NCBI GenBank assembly: GCA_009760885.1
Contig: CM019707.1
Span: forward strand, 35,360,145-35,424,144
DNA length: 64,000 bases
Source: Achatina immaculata
Lineage: Eukaryota > Mollusca > Gastropoda > Stylommatophora > Achatinidae
Reading direction: 5' to 3'
This document shows positions 26,601-41,600 of this stretch, piece by piece; the stretch's first letter is position 1, and every line of letters begins with the position of its first letter. A program made the translations under genes and the position numbers. The notes under the pieces are model-generated. The model was not told the DNA's origin. It saw only the letters and a list, made by a program, of their open reading frames with translations, and searched no databases.

Positions 26601-29600
26601 CAGCTCTTCTTCACTGGTCTTGGCCAGCTCTTCTTCACTGGTCTTGATCATTGCATCATCCCTCCAGTTTCATACTAGCCATCATTCAAATAAACTTCAA
26701 GAATTAATCAATGATTTGCTCTGCTACACAAGAAAACCCAGCAATCTGATATATAAGCAAGAAGTAAACTGAGAAGATACTCTATGTGGTCAAATATAAA
26801 TGAAAAGAGAAAATAACCTCAACAACAGGTAGCAAATAGGAAGGATTATCCACCTGTAAACATTTCACAAACATGTCTGATCTATCAAACAGCAAAAGCA
26901 TACCCCTACAACCAAACGAAAGGAAACAAACAAATTAGTCTGAGTTTATTTCATGACATAATGACAATAAAAATTAGCTTTAGCCCATTAGCATGAATTC
27001 AGTGATGATGGGAGACAGCAACTGATTGAATTAGGTAGAAAAGATAAATGATGGAACATGAACCAGTCCATATGTGAATCTAGTGAGTAACATGGAAGTA
27101 ACTAGATGGAGATGAGGCTGTAAAGACGGAAGTAACTAAATAAAGATGAGGCTGTGAAGAGGGAAGTAACTAGATGGAGAGGAGGCTGTAAAGAGGGAAG
27201 TAACTAGATGGAAATGGGGCTGTAAAGAGGGAAGTAACTCGATGGAGATGAGGCTGTAAAAAAGGGAAGTAACTTGATGGAAATGAGGCTGTAAGAGGAA
27301 AGGAATTAGACAGAAATGAGACTGTAAAGAGGGAAGTAACTAGATGGAAATGAGGCTGTAAGAGGGAAGTAACTAGACAGAAATGAGACTGTAAAGAGGG
27401 AAGTAACTAGATGGAAATGAGGCTGTAATGAGGGAAGTAACTAGACAGAGATGAGACTGTAATGACCACTTACTAATTTAGCAGCGAACATCGTGTTTTC
27501 TGCAAGGAACCCATACCCAGGGTGAACCTGGAACATGAACAAAACAAGTATAATTCACATCAGTATCATATCTTGTGCAATAAACAGAGCTTTCCACTCC
27601 GCTCCAAACAAATCTGACTGTGTTAAACACAACATACAAAGCTTCTGTAGTTGTGTGCTGTTACAGGGTTAGTTCAAACACACTGGTAGATATAATCTGC
27701 TTGTAGTTAATGTCTTATCTAACACTTCTTGTACATACTTGTTCACTCACTAAAAAAGAGTTTAATATATTTGTGTATACTTTAATTTAGATATTTTTGT
27801 TTATAAATGTGGTCAAACTAAATCAGTAAAACAGTTCTGCTCTGATTAATTGCTTGACAGTCAATGTCTGACAGTTATCTTGCTGTAATCACACTAGATA
27901 TGTATCTTGACAGTCAATGTGAACAAGTTATCCTGCTATAGTCGCACCACCCGACAGTGTATCTTGACAATGTGAACAAGTTATCTTGCTGTAGTCACAT
28001 TACCTGACAGTGTATCTTAGCAGTTAATGTGAACAAGTTATCTTGCTATAGTCACACCACCTGACAGTGTATCTTGACAATGTGAACATGTTATCTTAGT
28101 GTAGTCACATTACCTGACAGTGTATCTTGATGGTTAATGTAAACAAGTTATCCTGCAATAGTCACACCACCTGACAGTGTATCTTGACAATGTGAACAAG
28201 TTATCTTGCTGTAGTCACATTACCTGACAGTGTATCTTAGCAGTTAATGTGAACAAGTTATCTTGCTATAGTCACACCACCTGACAGTGTATCTTGACAA
28301 TGTGAACATGTTATCTTAGTGTAGTCACATTACCTGACAGTGTATCTTAGTGGTTAATGTGAACAAGTTATCCTGCAATAGTCACACCACCTGACAGTGT
28401 ATCTTGACAATGTGAACAAGTTATCTTGCTGTAGTCACATTACCTGACAGTGTATCTTGATGGTTAATGTAAACAAGTTACCTTGCTATAGTCACATTAC
28501 CTGACAGTGCATCTTAGCGGTTAATGTAAACAAGTTATCCTGCTCTAGTCACACCGCCTGACAGTCAATATCTGACAGTTATCTTACTGCAGTCACAACA
28601 AATATTTTCACACAAAATAGATAAGATTTGTTAATCTGCATTATTATACCAGATGTCAAAGATTTTCTGCAGCACCAGAAAGTGATGACACACAATACAC
28701 AGACTTTTGAAACCACATCTTTGTACCACAGGAAGTGGGCACACCCTTACAAGGGAAATATCTTTCCATTCTTCACACAGAGGCAAGATTAAACAAATAT
28801 CTGTGCTCAATCCACACAAAGATGCATTTCATTCATTCATTTGCATGTCCCTTGCGGAACTTTGCCTCCCAAAAAGCACTCCTGTAGGCCTCTCGGTTGT
28901 GAGCAAGATGGCCTGCTGCTGCTGCGTCCATTTGCAGATTGTCGACGATTTCTTGCAGCCATCTTCGTTTTGGTCTTCCTCTTTTTCTTTTTCCCATTAT
29001 GTATCCTTCCAATATGGTCTTCTCTAAATTATCATGATGTTTAATGTGTCCAAAATATTTAAGTTTTCTCTCTTTAATCCTCTTTACTAGCCAGCCTTCT
29101 TCAATATTAAGCTCTTAAAAGATCCAGTAAGGTACCAGAAAGCTAAGATTATCAGCAGTGCTGACTGTGAAATACAAGCATACAAAATTGTTGAGGTTTC
29201 TTGACCACAGTAATGTAAGGTTAAATGTGTTATCTGGTTGTAATCAGAAAAGAAACAGTCAGAAAAGAAACAGACCGCCTGGGCTTTGGTGTCAATGACA
29301 GCTTTCAGAATTTTATCCATTCTCAAGTAGCTTTCATTTGTTGGTGCTGGTCCAATGCCAACAGCCTCATCAGCCATTCTTGTGTGAACCTAAACAAAAC
29401 AGAAACTTGCTATAACTGCATGTGTCTAAACTACAACATTCTTTCTTCATCATAAAAGGAAGCATGCTCCAAAATATACAATGATGAAGAATAGAAAATA
29501 ATCATTTTAATACTGTAACATTAAAAAAAGACATACATCATCAACACTGGCTAATCATTCTGTGCTGTCACTTTAACATCTTTGACAAGAAAAGATGGTA

Positions 29601-32600
29601 AAAGATAAAGAATATAAATAATGCCCCAAAGCTATAACTTAGCAAATTAGTAGAGTATGATGTTTCATGCATGTGTAATTATATATATGAGGGGTGTTCA
29701 GAAAGTAATGCACCACATCATTTTAGCTCATCCACATCATTTTTTTTTAGCTAATAAGGAAGACAGAAGTATGAAAATTTGCACACTTTAAATATGGCAT
29801 GTGTCGATCGTGTGAACCAAATTACACCGCAACTGGCCAAAGAATATGGCTGCCCTAACCGTTGAAATGGAGTGTGTTAGCAACTTGCAGTATAAGCAGC
29901 AAATTGTGATAGAATTTCTTGTTGCGAGAAGGAAACTGTTGTGAACATTCACAAGCGCCTATGTGATGTGTATGAAAGTTTAGTACCGACAGGAGTACAG
30001 TAAGTTGCTGAGTTCAGAGAATCAAAGAACCAATAAGTGGAGATAAGGAGTTGCATGATCGACCGCGCTGTGGACGTCCTGCCACAGCCACCAAGGCAGA
30101 AATGTTAAAATGCCCTGAGGGCATTATTCTTATTGACAGACGTATCACTACTCAACAATTGGCCTTAAAGCTGTCATTCAGCAATGGTAGTGCAAATGCA
30201 GTTATAAAAGCTCTCAGATTTTCTAAGGTTTGCGCAAGATGGGTTCCTCGAAGTCTCACAAATGACCATCGATTGCAAAGGAAAGCAATTTCTTATGAAT
30301 TGTTGGAGCATTTCAATGCTGAGGGAGAGAACTTTCTGGCTAAGACTGTAACAGGTGATGAAACCTGGGCACATCATTTTGAACCTGAGACAAAAAGTCA
30401 GTCAATGGAGTGGCATCATCTGCAATCAGCACGAAGAAAGTAATTCAAGACAACTCCTTCAGCTGGAAAGGTCATGATCACTGTCTTTTGGGACATCGAA
30501 GGTGTGATTCTTGTGGATGTTACGCCAAGAGAAGAGACAATCAATTCGCTGACGCTGAAAAAACTCAATTAGCGCTTTCGCAGAGTTCGGCCGCACAAGA
30601 ATCCAGACCTACCTCTTCTTCACAACAATGCACACCCTCACACAAGTCTGACAACACAGGAAGCAATCACCAAACTGGGTTGGACTGTACTACCTCATCC
30701 ACCCTATAGTCCCAGTTTGGCACCCTCTGATTTCCATCTATTTGGTCCACTTAAAGATGCACTATGAGGGGTAAGATTTGAAAATGATGAAGGAGTGATT
30801 CATGCAGCAAAGAAATGGCTACATAATCAAGAGAAAATCTGGTACAGGCTAGGAATACATGCACTTTTTTCACGCTGACGTAAAGCCGTACACGCTGATG
30901 GGGATTATCCTGCATTATAAGCCATATTCTAAGATAAAAACAGTTGACATCTTCCTGCATCCATAAGCCATATCCTATGATACAAACAGTTGACATCTTC
31001 CTGCATCATAAGCCATATTCTAAGATACAAACAGCTGACATCTTCCTACATCATAAGCCATATTCTAAGATACAAAAAGTTGACATCTTCCTGCATCATA
31101 AGTTATATTCTAAGATACAAACAGCTGACATCATAAGTTATATTCTAAGATACAAACAGTTGACATATTCCTGCATAATAAGCCATATTCTAAGATACAA
31201 ACAGTTGACATCTTCCTTCATCATAAGCCATGAGCTAAAACACAAACAACAGACATCTTCCTTCATCATAAGCCATGAGCTAAAACACAAACAACAGACA
31301 TCTTCCTTCATCATAAGCCATGAGCTAAAACACAAACAACAGACATCTTCCTTCATCATAAGCCATGAGCTAAAACACAAACAACAGACATCTTCCCGCA
31401 TCATAAGCCATGAGCTAAAACACAAACAACAGACATCTTCCTGCATCATAAGCCATGAGCTAAAATACAAACAACAGATATCTTCCATCATAAGCTATTT
31501 TCTAAGATACAAACAATGATTGTTGATGTGTATGAGACCCTGATGCTTGACCTTTGATGATGAAGATGATGTAATCTGATGACAGCGTGCTGCTGTAGTT
31601 TTCTTAATTACTAAAGTGTACATAAGAAGATCAGTCTATGGCCTCCCAGTTGACTGCATTCCATGCTGTTTTGTAAGCTCTGTCATAAAAGAGATTTGTA
31701 TTTAACACAAACAGCTGATAAAGTAAGCATAAACGACCAATGATTACACTTAAAAATGATGACACTCACAGCAAGAGAATCAGCACTGCTGTGTACAGCC
31801 ACTGTCTTGATCCCCAGACGCTGACATGTCTTGATTATACGACAAGCAATCTCTCCACGATTGGCTATCAAAATTTTATCAAACTTCTGCCAAAACAGAG
31901 TCACACAGAAATGATAAGAATCACAGTGAAACAAGAGATCTACATATGCCTACTCCATGTTTAAAAAAAAAAGTAATCTGTAAAGTAAGAATGAAATCAT
32001 TTTTTTTCTGAAATAAAACAGTTTGCATAATTGTTTTGTACATGAAGCCTGTTTAAAAAGTATCCAACGTTAATTTTTCCTGCAGAAAAAAAAATCAAGC
32101 ATGGGAGGTGTCCCCAGGGGGTTGGGGGGGGGGGGTGGTGTTGTGAGTCAGCTTGCAGTGAACGCCCGTCAAATTTTTATTAGCCACAAAATGATGGAAT
32201 GACTTGAGCAGCAATACTGCATCAATTTTACCAAAAGCTTGGCGATACCCAAGCAGAAACCAGAAAACTCTGCAGGTATTTGGCAATGATTACATGAGCA
32301 TCACACAAATTAAGAAGTACATGCATCATCCTTGAGGTCAAAGAAAGCAAGGCAAGTGTGAAGCAACGTCAAAGTCATGTTGTTTGTTTTCTTCAACTCC
32401 TGTGGGGTGATGCATCATGAATATGAATAGGGGCCAAAATATTACCAAAGAGTACTACCTGGAGGTAATCTGTCACCTTCATGATGCTGCATGACATAGC
32501 AACCAGACCTTTAGGTAAAAGGAACTTGCCAGCTCCATCATGACAATGCACCAGCCCATTCTTTGAATCTGATTCAGACTTTCTTGGCCAAAAACAACAT

Positions 32601-35600
32601 TCCTCTGGTTTGTCAGACTCCATGCTCTCCCAACATTTCTGGCTGTTCCCCAAACTGAAAATGCCACTGAAAGGGCATTTGAATCATGAGAAGACATTAT
32701 GTGTAACACAACAGCTGAGTTCTACTGTATTTCCAAAGAGGCCTTCATGAAATGCTTCTAACAATAGTGAGACCACTTGGAGAAGTGTGTTAACTTGAAG
32801 AAGTGTGTGCAGTTCCAAGGAGAGTACTTAGAATGGGATCAGGGTTTCAGACCTCCAGTTGGGTTATTGTATTTTTCCCAATCACAAGTTGGGATACTTT
32901 TTGTACATATACCTGTACAACTTCTTCTATCATTCTGAAATTCATTTATTTGTACAACTCTCTTTTATCACTCTGAAGTTCATATACCTGTACAACCTCT
33001 TCTATCATTCTGAGGTTAATATACCTGTACAAACTCTACTATCATTTTGAGATTCATATACCTGAAAAATCTCCTCTATCATTCTGAGGTTCATATACCT
33101 GTACAACCTCTTGTATCATTCTGAAGCTAATATACCTGTACAACTTCTTCTATCATTCTGAGGTTCATTTACCTGTACAGCCTCTTCCATCATTCTGAGG
33201 TTCATATAGCTGTATAACCTCTTTTATCATTCTGAGGTTCATATAGCTGTACAGCTTCTTCTATCATTCTGAGGTTCATATACCTGTACAACCTCTTTTA
33301 TCAGTCTGAAGTTCATATATCTGTATAATCTTTTTTATCCTCCTGAGGTTCATATACATGTGCAACCTCTTATATCATTCTGAGGTTCATATACCTGTAC
33401 AACCTTTTTTAGCATTCTGAAGTTCATATACCTGTACAATCTTTCCCATCAATCTGAGGTTCATATACCCATGCAACCTTTTCTATCATTCTGAGGTTCG
33501 TATATCTGTGCAATCTTTTCTATCATTCTGGGGTTCATATACTTGTAACTTCAAGTAGCAAGTTACTTGCTTCAAACACTCCTCTTTACTCTTGGATTCA
33601 GATACCTAACATAAACAAATATTTTAATGGATAACAAAAAAGAAACATATTGCTTCTCCCAGTGTATGTATTTTAATGGATAACAAAAATATAAACTTAC
33701 TGTTTCTCCTGGGGTTTATATTTTAATGGATAACAAGAAGATAAACTTACTGCTTCTCTTGGGATACATATTTTAACAGATAAAGAAGAAGAAAAACTTA
33801 CTGCTTTTTCTGGGGCATATATTTTAATAGAAAACAAAAATACAAACTTACTGCTTTTTCTGGGGCATATATTTTAACGGACAACACGAAGACAAACTTA
33901 CTGCTTGTTCTGGGCCATATATTTTAATGGATAACAAAAATACAAACTTACTGCTTCTTCTGGGGCAATATTGTAGTGGATAATAAAAATACAAACTTAC
34001 TGCTTCTTCTGGGGCATATATTTTAATGGATAACAAAAATACAAACTTACTGCTTCTTCTGAGGCATATATTGTAGTGGATAATAAAAATATGAACACTG
34101 CTTTTTCTGAGGCATATATTGTAGTGGATAATAAAAAATATGAACTTACTGCTTCTTCTGAGGCATATATTGTAGTGGATAATAAAAATACAAACTTACT
34201 GCTTCTTCTGGGGCATATATTGTAGTGGATAATAAAAATATAAACTTACTGCTTCTTCTGTGGTATATATTGTAGTGGATAATAAAAATATGAACTTACG
34301 GCTTCTTCTGGGGCATATATTGTAGTGGATAATAAAAATATGAACTTACTGCTTTTTCTGAGGCATATATTGTAGTGGATAATAAAAATACAAACTTACT
34401 GCTTCTTCTGGGGCAATATTGTAGTGGATAATAAAAATATGAACTTACTGCTTCTTCTGGGGTATATATTGTAGTGGATAATAAAAATACAAACTTACTG
34501 CTTTTTCTGTGGTATATATTTTAATGGATAACAAGAAGACAAACTCACTGCTTCTTCTGGGCCATATATTTTAATGGATAACAAAAATGCAAACTTACCG
34601 CTTCTTCTGGGATATACTTATCATTCCAGTACATCTCTTTGTCATAAAGTTTCATAGCAGTTTTCAGTGATCGTTTATTTCCACAAACTCTCAGATTAAA
34701 ACTTAGTACCTGTTGGAGTAAGGAAGGAAAAAAAAAACACAATTCGTATAATATACATATAGAATGTGGGATGTGAGTCTTGTGTTACAGATTATAAATT
34801 ACAGACACTCCAAAGCGAAAACAGATGGCAAATACTATAAACTCTCAAGAAATGAGCACATGACAATCTTCCAGCTGAGAAGAGTGCAGTGCAGGCTGAG
34901 ACACCATCTATACCAGAAACTAAAACTGGCCCCTGCAGATCTATGTGCCTGCAGCTAAGAGCAACAAATATCACGACCCACTCTCCAGAGCTATCAGCTA
35001 CACAACCCAGTCAGGCAAAGGGTCGCTACAGAAGAAGTTCTACTGTGATGCTGAAAACATTTAATTCCCAGTGATGTATGTAAAGTGTGTTTAATTTTAT
35101 ATGTAAAAAAAAAAAGTATAAGGTATTGATGCTGTGCTGACAAAAACCAGTACTTAGGAAAGTGCTCCATGCAAGGTAGCAGTACAGGTTTCAAAACATC
35201 CTATCATGATCACTGCTATAAACTACATTTATCTTAAGCTCACAGTAACAGTTTTATATCTGTCTTAATTTCACTATTTTTCTTCTTTCATACGCTGCTA
35301 CTTTCATATTCTATCTGTCTGCTGGGTGCTAGCAAGTAATGCATGGAGGAAAAAATATCAAATAAATGTGACACTATATATTTTTATTTATTCAAGATAT
35401 CTGTCTACCTCACAGGAAAATATATTTATCTGAAGCAGTTATAGTGTATGATCATTACCAGAACTTGCCATGCCCAAAATGTACAATGAAGACACAAAAA
35501 CTCTCTATCTAACCAAGTCCTGAGTCTTTCTATTTATCAACATGCATTTTTACATTCTACACTCCTCCTAGATGGTACCCTTGTGCTGCCTGAAGTCAGT

Positions 35601-38600
35601 AATAATAGGAATCATGATAAGTGTTACATGAGTTTGATGTGTTCCTCCTAGTTGGTACCTTTGTGCCTGCCTGAAGTCAGTAATAATGGGAATCATGATA
35701 AGTGTTACATGAGTTTGATGTGCTCCTCCAAGTTGGTACCCTTTTGCCTGCCTGAAGTCAGTAATAATGGGAATCATGATAAGTGTTACATGAGTTTGAT
35801 GTGTTCCTCCTAGTTGGTACCCTTGTGCCTGCCTGAAGTCAGTAATAATAGGAATCATGATAAGTGTTACATGAGTTTGATGTGCTCCTCCAAGTTGGTA
35901 CCCTTTTGCCTGCCTGAAGTCAGTAATAATGGGAATCATGATAAGTGTTACATGAGTTTGATGTGCTCCTCCAAGTTGGTACCCTTTTGCCTGCCTGAAG
36001 TCAGTAATAATGGGAATCATGATAAGTGTTACATGAGTTTGATGTGCTCCTCCAAGTTGGTACCCTTTTGCCTGCCTGAAGTCAGTAATAATGGGAATCA
36101 TGATAAGTGTTACATGAGTTTGATGTGCTCCTCCAAGTTGGTGCCCTTTTGCCTGCCTGAAGTCAGTAATAATGGGAATCATGATAAGTGTTATATGAGT
36201 TTGATGTGCTCCTCCAAGTTGGTGCCCTTTTGCCTGCCTGAAGTCAGTAATAATGGGAATCATGATAAGTGTTACATAAGTTTGATGTGCTCCTCCCTCC
36301 TTCTGAACTCTTCCAGAAATACTACACAGATCATACATGGAGAACCTTTCTGAGATTTCCCATGCCAAAACTGTCTTCTTCTTCTTCGTTTGCTTCTACC
36401 ACCAAGACCGCCCCTACTGAATTTACTCCTGTGGTCCTCAATAGGTCCCATGGACCCCCGTGTGGACCACACGAGATCCCAGAGAGGACCATAAGAGGTT
36501 CAGAGTATTGCAGGGCTTGAGCCTATATTCTTGGTGGGTCTCAGAAGCGGAAATGCATGACACTGTGGTTTTCATTGCACCAGTTTAGTCTAGAGTTGGA
36601 CTTTCTCACCGGAAAACCTCGACATGTTTTAGATATCAGTATATCCTCACTGGGTGAGAGGTTGTTGCCCATCTAGCCTAGAGTTGGACTTTCTCACCGG
36701 AAAACCTCGACGTGTTTTGGGATATCCGTGTATCACCGCTGGGTGAGAGGTGGTTGCCCATCCAGTCCAGTGTTGGATTTTCTCACCAGAAAACCTCAGC
36801 ATGATTAGGTTACACATACATCCCCGACAGGTGAGAGGTGATTGCCTATCTAGACTGCACTGGTCCAGTGTCTCCGACTTCAGCATTTTGTGGTTGTGGC
36901 CGCTACCTTTCCTAGTTGTTACCAGGATGGAGCTTTTGTCCAGGTGGACGAATCCTCACCACTAGTGAGTTTTACCCCTGGGTTGAGCTGGTTTAGGCAA
37001 ATTATCCCAGTATGGGTGAGTTTTTGGATGTGACCAACCTCTAGAGTGGAGGTACCATGACATGAGTAGCCATCAAGTTTCACCCCTGGTATAAGCCAGT
37101 TTAGGCATATTTCACTAGTATGAGTGTAGAATGGATGTGGCCGGCCTCTAGAGCAGAAGTGCTGTGATATGAGTAGCTCTCGCCGCAAGACTACTGGACA
37201 TACCGATTAAGCTTCACTTTATCCTTTCCATCACCTTTTCACATCGGTGCCCTGATTGCTTTTCCTCATTTTCCTCATTGGCCGGGAGGAGTTTCACTCT
37301 ACATGTGGCATCCAAAGAGTCTCGCCAGCAGCGTCTTAACAACTGGGTTAAGGCGTCTTAACCCCTGGGTTAAGCTGGTTCAGGCAATTCACCCGGTATA
37401 AGTGTACATGGGACGTGGCTGACCTCCAGAACAGAGGTGCCGTGATTTGAACAGTCCTGACCTTGAGAGTACCAATTACTTCACTTACTCCCTTCTTTCA
37501 CCTTTTCTACAGTGCCACACGGCAACCCATAATCACACCTTTCTTCACTGGCCGGGAGGACCCCCACTCCACGCACGGCAGCTGAAGAATCTCGCCAGCA
37601 GCGCCAAAACTGTCTAATTTTGTTTTTATTTTTAAACTTTTCTCATGGGCCACCAAGAACTTTAATGTGTATTTGGGAATGTGACACTGCTGGGTTTTTG
37701 TGTGTGCAAAAAAAAATCTGCATACCCATTCTTGGTACGTGTGCCGTGGTTTCACTGCCCCTGACATTCTTGGTACATGTGCCGTGGTTTCACTGCCCCT
37801 GACATTCTTGGTACATGTGACGTGGTTTCACTGCCCCTGACATTCTTGGTACATGTGCTGCGGTTTCACTGCCCCTGACATTCTTGGTACATGTGCCGTG
37901 GTTTCACTGCCCCTGACATTCTTGGTACATGTGCCGTGGTTTCACTGCCCCTGACATTCTTGGTACATGTGCCGTGGTTTCACTGCCCCTGACATTCTTG
38001 GTACATGTGCCGCGGTTTCACTGCCCCTGACATTCTTGGTACATGTGCCACGGTTTCACTGCCCCTGACATTCTTGGTACGTGTGCCATGGTTTCACTGC
38101 CCCTGACATTCTTGGTACATGTGCCGCGGTTTCACTGCCCCTGACATTCTTGGTACATGTGCCGCGGTTTCACTGCCCCTTACATTCTTGGTATGTGTGC
38201 CATGGTTTTCACTGCCCCTGACATTCTTGGTACGTGTGCCGTGGTTTTCACTGCCCCTGACATTCTTGGTACATGTGCCGCGGTTTCACTGCCCCTGACA
38301 TTCTTGGTATGTGTGCCATGGTTTCACTGCCCCTTACATTCTTGGTACGTGTGCCATGGTTTTCACTGCCCCTTACATTCTTGGTACGTGTGCCATGGTT
38401 TTCACTGCCCCTTACATTCTTGGTACATGTGCCATGTTTTCACTGCCCCTTACATTCTTGGTACATGTGCCGTGGTTTCACTGCCCCTGACATTCTTGGT
38501 ACATGTGCCGTGGTTTTCACTGCCCCTTACATTCTTGGTACATGTGCCGCGGTTTCACTGCCCCTGACATTCTTGGTACGTGTGCCATGGTTTCACTGCC

Positions 38601-41600
38601 CCTTACATTCTTGGTACGTGTGCCATGGTTTTCACTGCCCCTTACATTCTTGGTACGTGTGCCATGGTTTTCACTGCCCCTTACATTCTTGGTACATGTG
38701 CCGTGTTTTCACTGCCCCTTACATTCTTGGTACGTGTACCGTGGTTTTCACTGCCCCTGACATTCTTGGTACATGTGCCGTGGTTTCACTGCCCCTGACA
38801 TTCTTGGTACGTGTGCCGTGGTTTTCACTGCCCCTGACATTCTTGGTATGTGTGCCATGGTTTCACTGCCCCTGACATTGACAAACCTCCTGTATTTATG
38901 TCTTTTCTAGGCTAGTCATATCAATTCATGTTAACATTCTTCACCTGTGCCATTCCTTCTCATCTTCCACTTGTGCCATTTCTTCTCCAATATTCTTAAC
39001 TTGTACTATTTCTTCTCCAATATTCTCCACCTGTACCATTTCTTCTCCAATATTCTTAACTTGTACTATTTCTTCTCCAATATTCTCCACCTGTACCATT
39101 TCTTCTCCAATATTCTTAACTTGTACTATTTCTTCTCCAATATTCTCCACCTGTACCATTTCTTCTCCAATATTCTTAACTTGTACTATTTCTTCTCCAA
39201 CATTCTCCACCTTTGCCATATCTTCTCCAACATTCTCCACTTGTGCCATTTCTTCTCCAACATATTTGATTCTCCAAGTCCTCACGTCTCACTATGGCCT
39301 AGCAATCTCTGCTTCAAGCGGCGGTGCCAAATCTTTCCCATGCATCTTCAGCTTGTGTCAAAGCCAGTGATATCTTCTACTAATTTCCTGATATTATTAA
39401 CTGCTTACCAGTTACTGCTTCTCTTGAAAGCTGCAGAGTATTGGAGAATAATACATTGACGAATACTACTTGAACAAGAAAACGGCAGGAAAAAGCTATA
39501 CTATAATAACAAGACAAATGACTTCATATATTGACTTTCAATTATCAAACAAGAACAGAACAGCAAACAAAGAAAGTGAAATGAAGAAATAACACATGCT
39601 ATGAACTGCAGCATGTGTTATTTCTTCATTTCACTTTCTATGAACTGCAGTTTTTAAGGGCATGCATCTTTCCCATCACAACATATGCCTGTGAGACCTG
39701 GACACTTAACAAAACAGCTGAGAAACACACAAATGTCTTTGAATGTAAATGCTACAGAAGAGTTCTCCAAATATCGTGGACACAAAAAAGAACAAATATA
39801 TCTATACTACAAGAGCTTAATATTGAAGAAGGCTGGCTAGTGAAGAGGATTAAAGAGAAAACTGAAATATTTTGGACACATTAAACGTCATGATAATTTA
39901 GAGAAGACCGTATTGGAAGGATACATAATGGGAAAAAGAAAAAGAGGAAGACCAAGACGAAGATGGCTGCAAGACATCGTTGACGATCTGGAAATGGATG
40001 CAACAGCAGCAGGCCATCTTGCTCACAACCGAGAGGCCTACAGGAGTGCTGTTTGGGAGGCAAAGTTCCGCAAGGGACATGCAAATGAATGAATGAATGA
40101 ACTGCAGATCTAGCAAGTCTTTTTTTTTTGTTTTGTTTTGTAATCTACAAATCACAGTATCTTCTCTCTTCCTTTTTTTTTTTTTTTTTGGCTGTTGCTG
40201 AGAAAATGTGAAAACCAAATATCACACTGTTTTTGTTTTGTTTCTTCTTCTCCTCCTCCAATGTCCTTGGAAGTGCAAGCTGGTCTTCTCCGCAGCTGAC
40301 ACAGTGAAATGTTGAGGCACATCACCATGTCAGTTTGGGGGTGGGTTGTGGCAGTTATTTTTTCAGTCCCTGGCTGCAACTAAAAAGCAGAGGGTGTGCA
40401 ATGCTTCTTTAGCAGACTCCACCACCATGGGGACTATGGTGGCTGATGACCTTTTTGCCAGGTTAGTTCTGTTACTGGGGGTACCACAGGAGAAGTGGGA
40501 CTGGATCTTGGTCATCTGTAGTTTGCCAACCCTGATTCTAGCATGTCAGCTGTAGTTTGCCAACCCTGATTCTACCATATCAGAATAGTTTGTCAACTTT
40601 CCACAGTTTGCCAATCCTGATTCTAACATGTCAGCTGTAGTTTGCCAACAATGATTCTAGCATATCAGAATAGTTTGTCAACTTTCCACAGTTTGCCAAT
40701 CCTGATTCTAGCATGTCAGCTACAGTTTGCCAACCCTGATTCTAGACTGTCAGTTATAGTTTGCCAACCCTGATTCTGGCATGTCAGCCACAGTTTGCCA
40801 ACCCTGATTCTAGACTGTCAGTTATAGTTTGCCAACCCTGATTCTAGCATGTCAGCTACAGTTTGCCAACCCTGATTCTAGAATGTCAGTTATAGTTTGC
40901 CAACCCTGATTCTAGCATGCCAGCTGTGTGTCACTGACTACCAAACTGAACATCTTCACCCCCTTGTCTTGTTACTAAACCAAAGCTTTTTCTTGTCATT
41001 TTATTATCTGGTTACTTTTCATATATTCAATATAAGATTATTAATAGAGAAATGCAGAGAGTTTAATGTGAATCTATATTTAGCCTTTATAGACTACTCA
41101 AAGGCATTTAATTGTGTACAACATCAGAAACTTTGGGAATTCATGGAAAAAATGAGATTTCCAACACATCTGATACAATTAACATCACTGCTGTATCTAG
41201 ACCACCAAGCAACAGTAAGAATAAATGGTGAAACAACAAGTTGGTTTGACATAAAACAAGGGGTCCGTCAGGGGTGCATATTGTCGCCTTACTTATTTAA
41301 CTTGTATACTGAAAATATAATGAGGAATGTTAGAGAAGATGTAGACAAAGAAAATTACAATGCCATAACAACTGGAGGTTATGAAATACCAGAAATTAAA
41401 TATGCTGATGACACAGTATTACTGTCCACAACACAAAATGGAATGGAAAAACTAATTATGTCAGTCCATAAGAATAGTGAAGAGGAAAACCTCTATCTTA
41501 ATGCAAAGAAAACTAAATTGATGACAACTGACAAAACAAACAAGGCAGCTGATATATGTATCAATGAGGAAAAACTGGATGAAGTGGAGAGTTTTGAATA

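Noticed and set aside
25125..26772. Very long ORFs (500+ codons) over the 24-bp array as repeat-protein genes
   Set aside because: Three frames are open at once because the unit is stop-free and divisible by three; no flanking exons, and it lies in a PCCA intron.
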